Of a stretch of 64,000 bases of DNA, positions 23,613-33,474 are shown piece by piece. Each line of letters starts with the position of its first letter. Within the stretch, counting starts at the first letter, position 1. Source of the DNA: HTCC5015 sp051747425 (GTDB lineage: Bacteria > Pseudomonadota > Gammaproteobacteria > HTCC5015). Position numbers and translations under genes: made by a program. The stretch covers positions 83,479-147,478 of the forward strand of contig JBNJGD010000006.1 of the NCBI GenBank assembly GCA_051747425.1, written 5' to 3'. Under the pieces are notes generated by a model that had not been told where the DNA came from, searched no databases, and saw only the letters and a list, made by a program, of their open reading frames with translations.

Positions 23613-24179
23613 ATGACGCGTTGCACTTGGGCCAGACACCCGCTGGAAATCGACTACCATGACCACGAGTGGGGTTTGCCCTGCCGGGACGCCGGGCGCC
23701 TGTTCGAGTTTCTGATTCTGGAGGGCGCCCAGGCGGGGCTCTCCTGGCTCACCGTTTTGAAAAAGCGCGAGGCCTACCGCCAGGCGCTGGACGATTTTAA
23801 TCCCGACACCATCGCCCGCTTTGGCCCGGGGGACATTCAGCGCCTGATGCAAAACGCCGACATCATTCGCAACCGGCTGAAAATTGAATCCACCGTGAGT
23901 AATGCCCGAGCCTGGATTGAACTGTCGGAGCGAGCCGACCCGGTGGAGACACTGTGGCAGTTCGTCGATGGCCAGCCGTTGCAAAACCACTGGAGACAAC
24001 ACGGCGACATCCCCGCCCAGACTCCCGAGTCCCGACAAATGAGCCGGGAACTGAAACGCCTGGGTTTTCGCTTTGTCGGACCCACCATCTGCTACGCCTA
24101 TATGCAGGCCGTGGGCATGGTCAACGACCACACCACAGACTGCTTTCGACACCGAGAGTGCCAGAGCGCCAGCCTTTAA
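23613..24179 (+). CDS. tag: DNA-3-methyladenine glycosylase I
   Basis: 188 residues. Excises 3-methyladenine from alkylated DNA. The zinc-binding residues typical of Tag are present: C4, H16 and a C-terminal pair in NDHTTDC. The base-recognition glutamate is E37 in LEGAQAGLSW. The ATG at 23613 has a strong AGGAGG site. The downstream protease gene starts 10 bases later, so the two may be co-transcribed. Confidence 0.96.
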   Translation: MTRCTWARHPLEIDYHDHEWGLPCRDAGRLFEFLILEGAQAGLSWLTVLKKREAYRQALDDFNPDTIARFGPGDIQRLMQNADIIRNRLKIESTVSNARAWIELSERADPVETLWQFVDGQPLQNHWRQHGDIPAQTPESRQMSRELKRLGFRFVGPTICYAYMQAVGMVNDHTTDCFRHRECQSASL

Positions 24180-24189
24180 GGAGTTACCC

Positions 24190-25428
24190 TTGATACATGC
24201 CCTTCGCCCGATATCGATAGCGCTGGTCACACTGTTGTTGGCCAACAAGGTCTTCGCCGTTGAACAGTACAGCTCGCCGCTGGAAAGCGAGGAGCGGCCA
24301 CCGCTGTTTGCCATCGGTCTGGAACAGCCCTTTCCCGACCCCGAGAGCACCTTCAAAGAGGTCAAGGAGCTGCTGCAGTCCTACTACTACAGCAACCAGA
24401 TCGACGACGAGATTCTCTACCGCGCCGCCATTCAGGGGATGCTCCGGCATGTCTCGCCCCCCGAATCGCCGGAGCTGGCCAGGCTGTGGGCACCGGCGGA
24501 GTTTTCCAGCTTTGAAGGCGATTTGCGCGGGCTCAAAAACACCCTGGGCATGCAGGTCAAGTTTCAGGCGGAAGACGGCAGCTTGACCGTGGTCAGTGTG
24601 GCGCCCAACTCGCCCGCCGCCGGCAAGCTCCAGCCCCACGACCGAATCATGCGCATCAACCAGAAACCCCTGAGGGGACTTTCCTCCGAGGCGGTGGCCG
24701 AACTGCTCGCCGGCGAAGAGGATACCCGGGTCGAGCTGACCGTGGTCCGCGATGTCGATATCTTTGAGGTGCCGCTCCAGCGAGCGGCCTACGAAGTGCA
24801 AAATCTCGCCATCGAGCGCCGGGGCAAGCTGGCTTATGTGGTGATTCGGCATATGTCACAGGGCATTGCCGAAGCCTTTGCCGAACGCGTGCGGGCACTG
24901 CAAGAGGACGGCGTGGATCGCCTGATTATCGACTTGCGCAACAACATCGGCGGCGATTTCTACGAGGGCCTCAAACTGGCAGAAGTCATGCTGCCCAAAG
25001 GCGCCCAGCTTCTCTACACGCTGCAGAACGAGGACACGGTGGAACACTACCGCTCGGAGAACCCGGACCCGATCGAGCTCGACGCCATTGTCCTGATCAA
25101 CGAGAACACCGCCTCGGCGGCGGAGGTCTTTGCCGCCGCCCTGCGCGACCACGATGCGGCTCGCCTGGTGGGCACGCGCAGTCACGGCAAGGCCACCGCC
25201 GAGGGCAGCTACAAACTCGACAACGGCCACTACATCAAATTCATTATCGCCGCCATGTACAGCCCCCGGGGGCAGAGCTGGCAATCCAATGGCCTGCTTC
25301 CGGACTACTTCGCCGAGAGCCGCAGCGGCCAGCTCGACGCCCTGCAGGCCCTGGCCCTGAAACAACAGCTGCCGCGTGATTTACCCCTGGCCACCGCCTG
25401 GAAGCTGTTCAGGGAGGCCGGCAACTAG
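24190..25428 (+). CDS. S41 family C-terminal processing peptidase
   Basis: 412 residues from a TTG at 24190 with the strong site AAGGAG six bases upstream. A signal peptide (1-23, ends KVFA) directs it to the periplasm. A PDZ domain spans about 112-195 (SVAPNSPAAGKLQPHDRIMRINQ). The catalytic dyad is S309 (ENTASAAE) and K334 (SHGKA). It resembles CtpA-type proteases. It ends tail to tail with the sugar dehydrogenase gene, overlapping 4 bases. Confidence 0.9.
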   Translation: MIHALRPISIALVTLLLANKVFAVEQYSSPLESEERPPLFAIGLEQPFPDPESTFKEVKELLQSYYYSNQIDDEILYRAAIQGMLRHVSPPESPELARLWAPAEFSSFEGDLRGLKNTLGMQVKFQAEDGSLTVVSVAPNSPAAGKLQPHDRIMRINQKPLRGLSSEAVAELLAGEEDTRVELTVVRDVDIFEVPLQRAAYEVQNLAIERRGKLAYVVIRHMSQGIAEAFAERVRALQEDGVDRLIIDLRNNIGGDFYEGLKLAEVMLPKGAQLLYTLQNEDTVEHYRSENPDPIELDAIVLINENTASAAEVFAAALRDHDAARLVGTRSHGKATAEGSYKLDNGHYIKFIIAAMYSPRGQSWQSNGLLPDYFAESRSGQLDALQALALKQQLPRDLPLATAWKLFREAGN

Positions 25429-26549
25429 TCCCGGTCGACAGACGGACGCAAGCGCAGTATCTGGCCGTCGTCGTTGTCGGTGAGCAGGTAGATAAAGCCA
25501 TCCGGGCCCACCCGCACATCGCGGATGCGCCACTCGCCCTGCAGATACTGCCACTCCTGCACCGGCTCGCGATCGTCGAAGCGATTGCGGCTGAGCAACT
25601 GTTTGGCCAGTGCCCCCACCAGCCAGTCCCCCTGCCAATCGGCAAAGGGTTCGCCTCGGTAGTACGCCATGCCCGAGGGGGCAATCGAGGGCGTCCAGTG
25701 CTTCAATGGCTGGGCCAGGCCCTCCTTTCGCTCCTCGCCAATGCTTGGCCCGTAGTACTCGCGCCCGTAGGTGATGATCGGCCAGCCGTAGTTGACCTCG
25801 CGCTCGATGACATTGATCTCGTCGCCACCCCGGGGGCCGTGCTCGTGGGACCAGAGCGCGCCGGTTTGCGGGTGAAAGGCCAGCCCCTGTGGATTGCGGT
25901 GACCCCAGGACCAGATTTCGTCCCGGCCGTCGTCGTCGCCTACCCAGGGGTTGTCCTCCGGCACCCGACCATCGTGGTGCAGGCGAATCACACTGCCGGC
26001 GTGGTCACTGCGGTCCTGGGCGCGATCGCGGTCGCCGCGATCGCCAATGGTGAGATAGAGGTAGTCGTCGTCCAGGGCCATGCGGCCGCCAAAGTGCTGA
26101 CCCTTGTCGCTCCAGGCATTGCTGACAAAGAGATCGCGGTAATTTTCCAGACGCCCGTCGCGCCACTCGCCGACCCCCACGGCCGTGGTTCTCAATCCAT
26201 CGTCCCGGGCCTTGCTGTAACTCAGATAGACCTGCCGGTTTTGAGCAAAATCGGGGTGGAGCACCACATCCATCAAGCCTCCCTGGCCACCCGCCGTGGC
26301 CTCGGGCACACCGGCCACCGGCTCGGCTTGAAGTTGACCGTCAACGACCCGGCGCAAGCGACCGGGGCGCTCGGTCACCAGCCACTCGTCCTCATCGATA
26401 AAGGCCAGACTCCAGGGGTGTTCGAGGCCTCCGACCACCCGCTCGACCATAAAGGGCCCGTGGACGACCGAAGTCGAGGCCAGCGGCGCCTCCCGACTGC
26501 AGGCCACAAGCAAAAGTACCCAGCACAGATGAAAAAAACGCGGACCCAT
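25425..26549 (-). CDS. PQQ-dependent aldose sugar dehydrogenase-like lipoprotein
   Basis: 374 residues, six-bladed beta-propeller of the soluble glucose dehydrogenase/YliI family (PF07995). Landmarks: VVGGLEHPWSLAFID, GQGGLMDVVLHPDF, HRNPQGLAFHP, SHEHGPRGGDEIN and NYGWPIITYGREY. The signal peptide ends in LLVAC, so it is probably lipid-anchored in the periplasm. ATG at 26549 follows AAGGAG. Confidence 0.9.
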   Translation of the reverse strand: MGPRFFHLCWVLLLVACSREAPLASTSVVHGPFMVERVVGGLEHPWSLAFIDEDEWLVTERPGRLRRVVDGQLQAEPVAGVPEATAGGQGGLMDVVLHPDFAQNRQVYLSYSKARDDGLRTTAVGVGEWRDGRLENYRDLFVSNAWSDKGQHFGGRMALDDDYLYLTIGDRGDRDRAQDRSDHAGSVIRLHHDGRVPEDNPWVGDDDGRDEIWSWGHRNPQGLAFHPQTGALWSHEHGPRGGDEINVIEREVNYGWPIITYGREYYGPSIGEERKEGLAQPLKHWTPSIAPSGMAYYRGEPFADWQGDWLVGALAKQLLSRNRFDDREPVQEWQYLQGEWRIRDVRVGPDGFIYLLTDNDDGQILRLRPSVDRD

Positions 26550-26634
26550 GATTGACTCCTTATAGGCGGTACAACAGTGTAATCTATAGCTCGGAAAACC
26601 TGACAAACGATGTCATTCAACGAGAAGTTTGCCG

Positions 26635-28077
26635 ATGTCCGACTCCCCCGACAAGCAGCGCAATACACTCTCCCGAACCGGTTTGCTGGTCGGTCCGCTC
26701 GCTCTGGTGGCCATTCACATTCTGCCGGCGCCCCAGAGCATGCCCGAAACCGCCTGGCTGGCCCTGGGGCTGATGCTGTGGATGGCCATCTGGTGGGCCA
26801 CCGAGGCGCTGCCCATTGCCGCCACCGCGCTGTTGCCCATCGTCGCCGTGCCGGCGCTCGGCCTGGGTGACATTGGCGAGGCCACCTCGCCCTACGCCCA
26901 CCCGCTTATTTTTCTCTTTATGGGCGGCTTTGTACTGGGTCTGGCCATGCAGCGCTGGAAGCTGCACCTGCGGATTGCCCTGCTGACCCTGCGCACCGTG
27001 GGCCACAGCCCCCGCCGACAGGTGGTCGGCTTTATGCTGGCCACCGCCTTTCTCAGCATGTGGGTCAGCAACACCGCGACCGCCATCATGATGCTGCCCA
27101 TTGCCCTGTCCGTGATCCAGTTGAACAGCGACAGCGACGCCGATCAGCGCGGTTTTGCCGTGGCCCTGCTGCTGGCCATTGCCTACTCGGCCAACATCGG
27201 CGGCATCGCCACCCTGATTGGCACCCCACCCAACGCCCTGCTGGCGGCCTATCTGGACAACCAGTTCGACCGCGAGATCGGCTTTGCCCGCTGGATGCTG
27301 GTGGCCGGCCCCGTGGCCCTGACCCTGTTGCTGGTGGCGGCGCTCTGGCTACTGCGCCACAGTGCCCACTGGGCCACCAGCGGAGATGGCGAGGCGGTAC
27401 TGGAGCAACGCCTTCAAGCCATGGGTGCATTATCCTCGGCCGAGCGCCGCGTCGCGGCCGTGTTTGTGCTCACCGCCCTGGCCTGGGTGACCCGACCGCT
27501 GCTCAACGACGCCCTGCCCTGGCTCAGTGACACCGGCATCGCCATCGCCTCCGCTCTTGTCCTGTTTTGCCTGCCCGCCGGAGCGGGCCGGGGACAACGG
27601 CTGATGAACTGGGAAAGCATGAGCCAACTCCCGTGGGGTGTCCTTCTGCTGTTTGGTGGCGGCCTTTCATTGGCGGCCACCATCAATGACGCCGGCCTGG
27701 CCGAGTGGATTGCCGGTCAAGTAAGTGAACTGGGCAATATTCCCGCCATTTTGCTGGCCATTATCATCAGCACAGTAATCATTTTTCTCACCGAACTGAC
27801 CAGTAACACCGCCACCACCGCCACTTTTCTGCCGCTCCTGGGGGCGATTGCCGTTTCCCAGGGTCTCGACCCGGCGCTACTGGCCGTGCCCGCCGCCATC
27901 GCCGCCAGCTGCGCCTTTATGATGCCGGTGGCGACGCCGCCCAACGCCATTGCCTTCAGTGGCGGCCATCTGAAAATGGCCGACATGATCAGTGCCGGCT
28001 TTGTACTCAATATCGCCGGCATCGTGGTGATCAGCAGCCTGGGCTACTGGCTGATTGCACAATTCCTGATCGCCTGA
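26635..28077 (+). CDS. DASS/SLC13 family sodium-coupled anion transporter
   Basis: 480 residues with about twelve membrane segments. The two SNT motifs of the family are present: VSNTATAIMMLP and TSNTATTATFLP; GTPPNALLAA and ATPPNAIAFSGG are further hallmarks. Family members import dicarboxylates such as succinate, or sulfate. Substrate cannot be decided here. A bidirectional terminator follows. Confidence 0.9.
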   Translation: MSDSPDKQRNTLSRTGLLVGPLALVAIHILPAPQSMPETAWLALGLMLWMAIWWATEALPIAATALLPIVAVPALGLGDIGEATSPYAHPLIFLFMGGFVLGLAMQRWKLHLRIALLTLRTVGHSPRRQVVGFMLATAFLSMWVSNTATAIMMLPIALSVIQLNSDSDADQRGFAVALLLAIAYSANIGGIATLIGTPPNALLAAYLDNQFDREIGFARWMLVAGPVALTLLLVAALWLLRHSAHWATSGDGEAVLEQRLQAMGALSSAERRVAAVFVLTALAWVTRPLLNDALPWLSDTGIAIASALVLFCLPAGAGRGQRLMNWESMSQLPWGVLLLFGGGLSLAATINDAGLAEWIAGQVSELGNIPAILLAIIISTVIIFLTELTSNTATTATFLPLLGAIAVSQGLDPALLAVPAAIAASCAFMMPVATPPNAIAFSGGHLKMADMISAGFVLNIAGIVVISSLGYWLIAQFLIA

Positions 28078-28101
28078 GGCCCGGCCCCACCGCCCACGAA
28101 C

Positions 28102-28129
28102 AAAAAAAGCCCCGCCGGAGCGGGGCTTT
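28102..28129. terminator. Bidirectional intrinsic terminator
   Basis: Stem gccccgc (28109-28115) and gcggggc (28120-28126) with a 4-base loop, preceded by seven A and followed by TTT. It serves the DASS transporter gene on plus and the PF10118 gene on minus. Confidence 0.8.
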
Positions 28130-28152
28130 CAGGTTGCTTTTCGGGCCACCAT

Positions 28153-29004
28153 TCAGGCCGCTTTGTCCGCCCGGTGGAGTACCTCGCCAAGCAGTTCCTC
28201 GAAGTTTTCGAGTTGCTCGCGGTTGTCGTGGTCCCAGGGGTGGAAACCGGGCTTGAACCAGTCGAACCAGGGCTTGGTAATGTTGCGAAAGATACCCTTC
28301 TTGCCCCAGGTGTGCCGCCACACCGGCTTCCAACCATTGGTGCGCACACCCTTGCCGACCCGGACATTGTAAACATAGAAGGGCAAAAACAGACTGAAGA
28401 AAATGCCGGTCGCCAGCATCAGGGCGCCGCAGCGCTCGATGTACGCCAGGGGCTTGCGGTCGGTACCCACAGCCACCTGATACACATCAAAGGCCACCGC
28501 CTTGTGCTCGGTTTCCTCCAGGGCGTGCCAGTTCCAGATGCGTTTGTAGCCGTCTTCTGCACCTTCCATGATCTCGGGCAGGTCGAGCAGACCGCCACCG
28601 AGAATCGCCGTCAGGTGCTCCAGAGCGACCGTCGCCGCCAACTGGGTACGCTTGGGAAAAGTCTTCTGAACAAAAGCCAGCACCCTGGTGACCACCGCCT
28701 CCTGGGTTTTGACAGGCACGCCGGCGTCGTTGACGAAATCGTTGTACTCGTCGTGCTCGCGACCATGCATGGCTTCCTGGCCGATAAAGGCCGTGACGGC
28801 TTTCTTCAGCTCCTCGTCTTTCACCTGGTCGCGAAAGTGGCGAACGCTGTCGATAAAGAAGCGCTCCCCTTCGGGGAAAAACAGGCTGAGGGTGTTGAGA
28901 AACTGCGTGACATGCAATCCGTCCGCGTGCCAATCCAGCGCCCGCTCGGGGTCGAGATTGAATTTCAGGTTTCTTCGTACTGGCAGAATATTGACGCTTT
29001 TCAT
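28153..29004 (-). CDS. Predicted metal-dependent hydrolase, PF10118 family
   Basis: 283 residues. Conserved acidic and histidine motifs fit a diiron or other metal site: FIGQEAMHGREHDEY, VALEHLTAI and HALEETEHKAVAFDVY, followed by one membrane-like segment (ALMLATGIFFSLFLPF). Function not established for the family. ATG at 29004 has a GAGGTGG site. Confidence 0.8.
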   Translation of the reverse strand: MKSVNILPVRRNLKFNLDPERALDWHADGLHVTQFLNTLSLFFPEGERFFIDSVRHFRDQVKDEELKKAVTAFIGQEAMHGREHDEYNDFVNDAGVPVKTQEAVVTRVLAFVQKTFPKRTQLAATVALEHLTAILGGGLLDLPEIMEGAEDGYKRIWNWHALEETEHKAVAFDVYQVAVGTDRKPLAYIERCGALMLATGIFFSLFLPFYVYNVRVGKGVRTNGWKPVWRHTWGKKGIFRNITKPWFDWFKPGFHPWDHDNREQLENFEELLGEVLHRADKAA

Positions 29005-29130
29005 GTCACCACCTCTCGGGTTTGTTTTCATACTCACAGCATAGACCCGGCAGAGGGGTCTGCGTAGCACACAAACAGACGAATTCATGGTGCACTGTCG
29101 TCTATTGTTCCCCTGGTGGTCGGGTGAGCG

Positions 29131-29799
29131 TCAGACCAGCATATCCCGCGCCGTACGCGTGAGTTTCTCCTCGTCGCCATCGGGCATAAAGGGTTCGGGC
29201 ACCTCCACGCCCCGGCGAGCCGCCGGACGCGCATCAATGGCCTTAACCCAGCGCTGAAGTGCATCAAATCCTTCCAGGGAGACCCCCGACCAGTCGTGGG
29301 TACGCACCCAGCACCAGTTGGCCATATCGGCGATGCTGTAGTCACCCGCCAGGTATTCATTGTCCTCAAGCCGGTGGTCGAGCACCGAAAACAGGCGCCT
29401 GGTCTCCTTCTGGTAGCGCTCGATGGCCGCCGGTATTTTTTCCGGAAAGTAGCGATAGAACACATTGGCCTGGCCCATCATTGGTCCCACACCACCCATC
29501 TGGAACATCAGCCACTGAGTGACCTCGGAGCGCCCTCTGGCGTCGGCTGGCATGAACTGACCGGTCTTCTCGGCCAGATAGAGCATAATGGCGCCGGACT
29601 CGAAGACGACAAAATCGTCATTGTCGCGATCGACGATGGTGGGAATGCGGCCATTGGGGTTGAGCTTCAGGTAGTCCTCCGCCTTTTGCTCGCCGCGATC
29701 GAGTCGGATCGGCTTGACCGTGTAGTCGAGGCCCATTTCCTCCAGGGCCACCGAAGCCTTCCAGCCATTGGGTGTGGAGGCGGTATAAAGATCGATCAT
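29131..29799 (-). CDS. Glutathione S-transferase, Nu-class-like (YfcG/YghU type)
   Basis: 222 residues. N-terminal thioredoxin fold with TPNGWKASVALEEMGLDY, the TPNG motif of Nu-class enzymes that bind two glutathiones and reduce disulfides; the cis-proline is in NPNGRIPTIVD and FESGAIMLYLAEK completes the GSH site. The C-terminal half is helical. ATG at 29799 follows AAGGGG. Confidence 0.9.
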   Translation of the reverse strand: MIDLYTASTPNGWKASVALEEMGLDYTVKPIRLDRGEQKAEDYLKLNPNGRIPTIVDRDNDDFVVFESGAIMLYLAEKTGQFMPADARGRSEVTQWLMFQMGGVGPMMGQANVFYRYFPEKIPAAIERYQKETRRLFSVLDHRLEDNEYLAGDYSIADMANWCWVRTHDWSGVSLEGFDALQRWVKAIDARPAARRGVEVPEPFMPDGDEEKLTRTARDMLV

Positions 29800-29906
29800 G
29801 TCATCATCCCCTTGCGTGTGTTCAACCATTGTACGCAGGGCCGCGGTCGCGGTGCCAACGAGATTCGGGTCTGGAGCCGCTCCAGCCCCTGTGCTAGCGT
29901 TTTGCC

Positions 29907-31313
29907 ATGCCGGAAATCTCTTTAATCCAGGATCTGGAAAATACCTTTAACCAGCTCGCCGAGCTGCTGTGGGGCTGGCCCATCGTAATCCTGCTGGTCG
30001 GCGGTGGTTTCGGCCTGACCGTCTACAGCCGACTGATGCCATTTCGCCACCTGGGGCACGCCCTGGGCGTGCTGCTCGGTCGCCACGACGACGACAGGGC
30101 CCGCGGCGACATCAGCCACTTTCAGGCCCTGAGTACGGCGCTTTCGGGCACACTGGGCATGGGCAATATTGCCGGTGTGGCCGCCGCCATCGGTCTCGGC
30201 GGTCCGGGGGCGATTTTCTGGATGTGGGTGACCGCCGTCATTGGCATGACCACCAAGTTCTTCACCGCCACACTGGCGGTAATGTTTCGCGGGCGAGACA
30301 GTGCCGGCCACTGGCAGGGTGGCCCCATGTATGTCATCCGCGAGGGGCTGGGGAAAAAGTGGCAACCGCTGGCGTTCTTCTTTGCCCTCGCCGCCATGCT
30401 CGGCACGACCCCCATTTTCCAGGTCAACCAGGTGGTACAGATCCTCCGCGACGAGGTGGTGGCACCGGGGCTGACAAACCTGATGGCCGCGCCACCGGAG
30501 AGCGACACGCTCGACCTGATCATCGGTGCCACCCTGTCGCTGGTGGTGCTCTACATCATCATTGGGCAGGCGCGCCGGGTGGGCCGCGTGACCGGCGTGC
30601 TGGTGCCGGCCATGGTCGCCGCCTACCTGGCCATGACCCTGTGGGTTCTGTGGCAGTTCGCCGACGCCATTCCCGCCGCCTTTGCCCTGATCTTTGGCGA
30701 CGCCTTCAGCGGCACGGCGGCCGCCGGTGGTGCCCTGGGCAGTGTGATTATCATGGGTGTCCGACGCGGCGCCTTTTCCAACGAGGCCGGTATCGGCACC
30801 GAGTCCATGGCCCACGGTGCAGCGCGCACCGAAGAGCCTGTCAGAGAGGGGCTGGTGGCCATGCTCGGCCCGGCCATCGATACCCTGATCGTCTGCACTT
30901 GCACCGCACTGGTAATCCTCACCACCGGCGTGTGGCAGAGCAGTGACGAAAGCGGTGCCCTGTTGACCCTGGCCGCCTTCGACCACGCCATGCCCGGTGC
31001 GGCCGGTGTGCCCTTTGCCCTGATGGTGGCGGCGCTCGGACTCAGCACAGTGATCAGCTTTGGCTACTACGGCACCAAGTGTCTGGGCTACCTGATCGGC
31101 GCCCAGCGCCAGCACTGGTACTGGTATTTCTACGCCCTCAGTGTGGTCGCCGGGGCCGTCATGAGTTTCGAAATGGTGGTAGGTTTTGTCGACAGTCTGT
31201 ACGCCCTGATGGCGATCCCCACCATGACTTCGACCCTGTTACTGGCGCCGCGGGTGCGGCGCGAGGCGCAACGGTATTTTGCCGTCTGGGCTAATCGGGA
31301 GCGGCGCCGCTGA
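29907..31313 (+). CDS. Sodium:alanine (AGCS) symporter
   Basis: 468 residues, about ten to eleven membrane segments. AGCS hallmarks: TALSGTLGMGNIAGVAAAIGLGGPGAIFWMW is the glycine-rich ion and substrate region (residues about 73-105), and RRGAFSNEAGIGTESMAHG follows in the second half. Imports alanine or glycine with Na+. Its 3' end overlaps the convergent GGDEF/EAL gene by 23 bases. Confidence 0.94.
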   Translation: MPEISLIQDLENTFNQLAELLWGWPIVILLVGGGFGLTVYSRLMPFRHLGHALGVLLGRHDDDRARGDISHFQALSTALSGTLGMGNIAGVAAAIGLGGPGAIFWMWVTAVIGMTTKFFTATLAVMFRGRDSAGHWQGGPMYVIREGLGKKWQPLAFFFALAAMLGTTPIFQVNQVVQILRDEVVAPGLTNLMAAPPESDTLDLIIGATLSLVVLYIIIGQARRVGRVTGVLVPAMVAAYLAMTLWVLWQFADAIPAAFALIFGDAFSGTAAAGGALGSVIIMGVRRGAFSNEAGIGTESMAHGAARTEEPVREGLVAMLGPAIDTLIVCTCTALVILTTGVWQSSDESGALLTLAAFDHAMPGAAGVPFALMVAALGLSTVISFGYYGTKCLGYLIGAQRQHWYWYFYALSVVAGAVMSFEMVVGFVDSLYALMAIPTMTSTLLLAPRVRREAQRYFAVWANRERRR

Positions 31314-33474
31314 GCGTAGCTGTGTTGACCCAGTCAATCACCTCTGCGCTCTCCAGCGGGTGGGCGAAGTAGTAGCCCTGAACGGCGTCGCAGCCAATCT
31401 CGCGAACGCGCTGGAACTGTGTCTCGGTCTCCACACCCTCGGCCACCACCTGCAGCCGCAAAGTCTTGCCCAGACGGGCAATGGTCTCGAGAATGCCGAC
31501 GCCATCCTCGCCCTGCTCTGCCTCGGCGACAAAGGAGCCATCGATTTTGAGGCAGTCCAGGGGAAAGTGTCGCAGGTGATTGAGCGAGGAGTAGCCCATG
31601 CCAAAATCGTCCAGGGCCACAAACAGGCCCATGTTGCGAAAGGCACTCAGGGCGCTCACCACCAGATCCTTGTCCAGCGCATTGATGCTCTCGGTGACTT
31701 CGATGCCAATGTGTTTGGCCGGCAAATCATATTTTTCCAGATAGTCACTGATCCGGCGCACCAGATCGTGTTGCTGAAACTGGCGCAGGGAAAGGTTGAC
31801 GCTGACCACCAGATTGGGGTCGAGCCCCTCGTCGAGCCAGCTGCGGGTCTGGGCAATGGCCTTTTCGATCAGCCGGTCACCCAGGCCGAGAATCAATCCC
31901 GTCTCCTCGGCCAGCTCGAGGAAGGCCCGGGGTTCGAGCAGGCCCCGTTTGGGATGCCGCCAACGCACCAGCGCCTCGAGCCCGACCACCTTGCCCGAGC
32001 TCGTGGCTATCTGGGGCTGGTAGAACAGGTCGAACTCGTCGGCCTTGATGCCCCGTCGCATGTCCTGCTCCAGATCCAGGCGAAGCTCGACATTGCGGTC
32101 CATGGAGGGATTGAAGAGCTGATAGTTTTGACGGCCCAGCTCCTTGGCACGATACATGGCGGTGTCGGCGGCGCGCAGCAGACTCTGGGCGCTGTCGCCA
32201 TCCTGGGGGTAAAAGCTGATACCAATACTGACGCCGGCGTAAAACTCGTGGTCGTCCACCTGAAGTGGGTCCTGGAGCCGATCAAGAATTTTCCGGGCCA
32301 CGGCACAAGCGTCCTGGGGCGCGCTGACCCGGGGCAGCAACAAACCGAACTCGTCACCGCCCAGGCGGGCAAACAGGTCGGTCTCTCGAATGCAGCCCTG
32401 AATCGCCCGGGAGACTTCCTTGAGCATGGCATCGCCGACTTCGTGGCCCAGGCTGTCATTGATGTTCTTGAAGTAATCCAGATCGAGAAAAAGCACGGCG
32501 AATTGACTGGAAACCCGCTTGGCATGATCCACCGCGCGGGCAATTTCCTTCTGGAAGAGTGCCCGGTTGGCCTGGCCGGTGAGGTTGTCGTAGTAGGCGA
32601 CTTCGCGCATGCGATCGGCGGCCAGCTTCTTCTCCGTCACATTCTCCATGATCAGGATATAGGCATTGTTTTCGCCGTTAGAGCCACTGCGCAATAGCGG
32701 GGTCAGGGAAATATTGACCCACATCGGTTGCGAGCCCGCACCTTCGAAAACCACTTCTATCGACTGGCCGGTTCTGTCGAGTAAACCCTGCATCAGTTCT
32801 TCCGGTCGGGTTGAAGAATAACCCTCATCGCTGTCGAGAGCGGCGTTGACATGCCCCATAAAACGGCCGATTGACTCGCCGACCAGATCGCCACCGCCGA
32901 CTCCCAGCAGCGCCTGGAAACTGCGGTTGGCAGTCACGATGCAGTAATCCTTGTCGAGCTGGGCAATACCGATGGGCGCCTCCTGAAAAATCGTGCGGAA
33001 GCGCTCCTCGCTCTCGACGGTTTTCTCCACGCTGAGCTTGCGCAGCGAGCGCTCAAGGTACAACTGAATGGCCACCCGAACCCGGGCAAACAACTCCACC
33101 TCGTTGATCGGTTTGGGGATGTAATCCACCGCACCGGCCATAAAACTCTTTTCCAGGGCCTCGTTCTGGACATAGCCGCCGCCAGTGACCGCAATCACCG
33201 GGATATCCTGAGTGGCCGGGTTGTTGGACAGGCGCGAGCACACTTCGTAACCACTCATGCCGGGCATCATCAAGTCCAGCAGCACCAGGCCTATATCGCC
33301 GCGCTGGTTCAACACCTCGAGAGCGGACTCTCCATCCTCGACGAGAATGACATTCTGGTAACCCTCGCCAATCAGCAGGGCCTCGAGCAAATCGAGGTTG
33401 TCGCGGGTGTCATCCACCACCAGGATCGGGACCTGATATTCGCTTTCCGGAGTCAATGGCTGTACATCATTCAT
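31291..33474 (-). CDS. REC-PAS-GGDEF-EAL cyclic-di-GMP signalling protein
   Basis: 727 residues. Receiver domain (about 15-130) with its phosphorylated aspartate in LVLLDLMMPGMSG; PAS (about 150-275); GGDEF (about 285-445) with intact RLGGDEF and an inhibitory I-site RETD five residues before it; EAL (about 455-715) with intact GLEALVRW and DDFGMGYSSL. Both synthesis and breakdown of c-di-GMP are possible from sequence. It is the last gene of a three-gene operon and starts within the kinase stop codon, so its receiver is the likely output of that kinase. Confidence 0.95.
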   Translation of the reverse strand: MNDVQPLTPESEYQVPILVVDDTRDNLDLLEALLIGEGYQNVILVEDGESALEVLNQRGDIGLVLLDLMMPGMSGYEVCSRLSNNPATQDIPVIAVTGGGYVQNEALEKSFMAGAVDYIPKPINEVELFARVRVAIQLYLERSLRKLSVEKTVESEERFRTIFQEAPIGIAQLDKDYCIVTANRSFQALLGVGGGDLVGESIGRFMGHVNAALDSDEGYSSTRPEELMQGLLDRTGQSIEVVFEGAGSQPMWVNISLTPLLRSGSNGENNAYILIMENVTEKKLAADRMREVAYYDNLTGQANRALFQKEIARAVDHAKRVSSQFAVLFLDLDYFKNINDSLGHEVGDAMLKEVSRAIQGCIRETDLFARLGGDEFGLLLPRVSAPQDACAVARKILDRLQDPLQVDDHEFYAGVSIGISFYPQDGDSAQSLLRAADTAMYRAKELGRQNYQLFNPSMDRNVELRLDLEQDMRRGIKADEFDLFYQPQIATSSGKVVGLEALVRWRHPKRGLLEPRAFLELAEETGLILGLGDRLIEKAIAQTRSWLDEGLDPNLVVSVNLSLRQFQQHDLVRRISDYLEKYDLPAKHIGIEVTESINALDKDLVVSALSAFRNMGLFVALDDFGMGYSSLNHLRHFPLDCLKIDGSFVAEAEQGEDGVGILETIARLGKTLRLQVVAEGVETETQFQRVREIGCDAVQGYYFAHPLESAEVIDWVNTATLSGAAPD

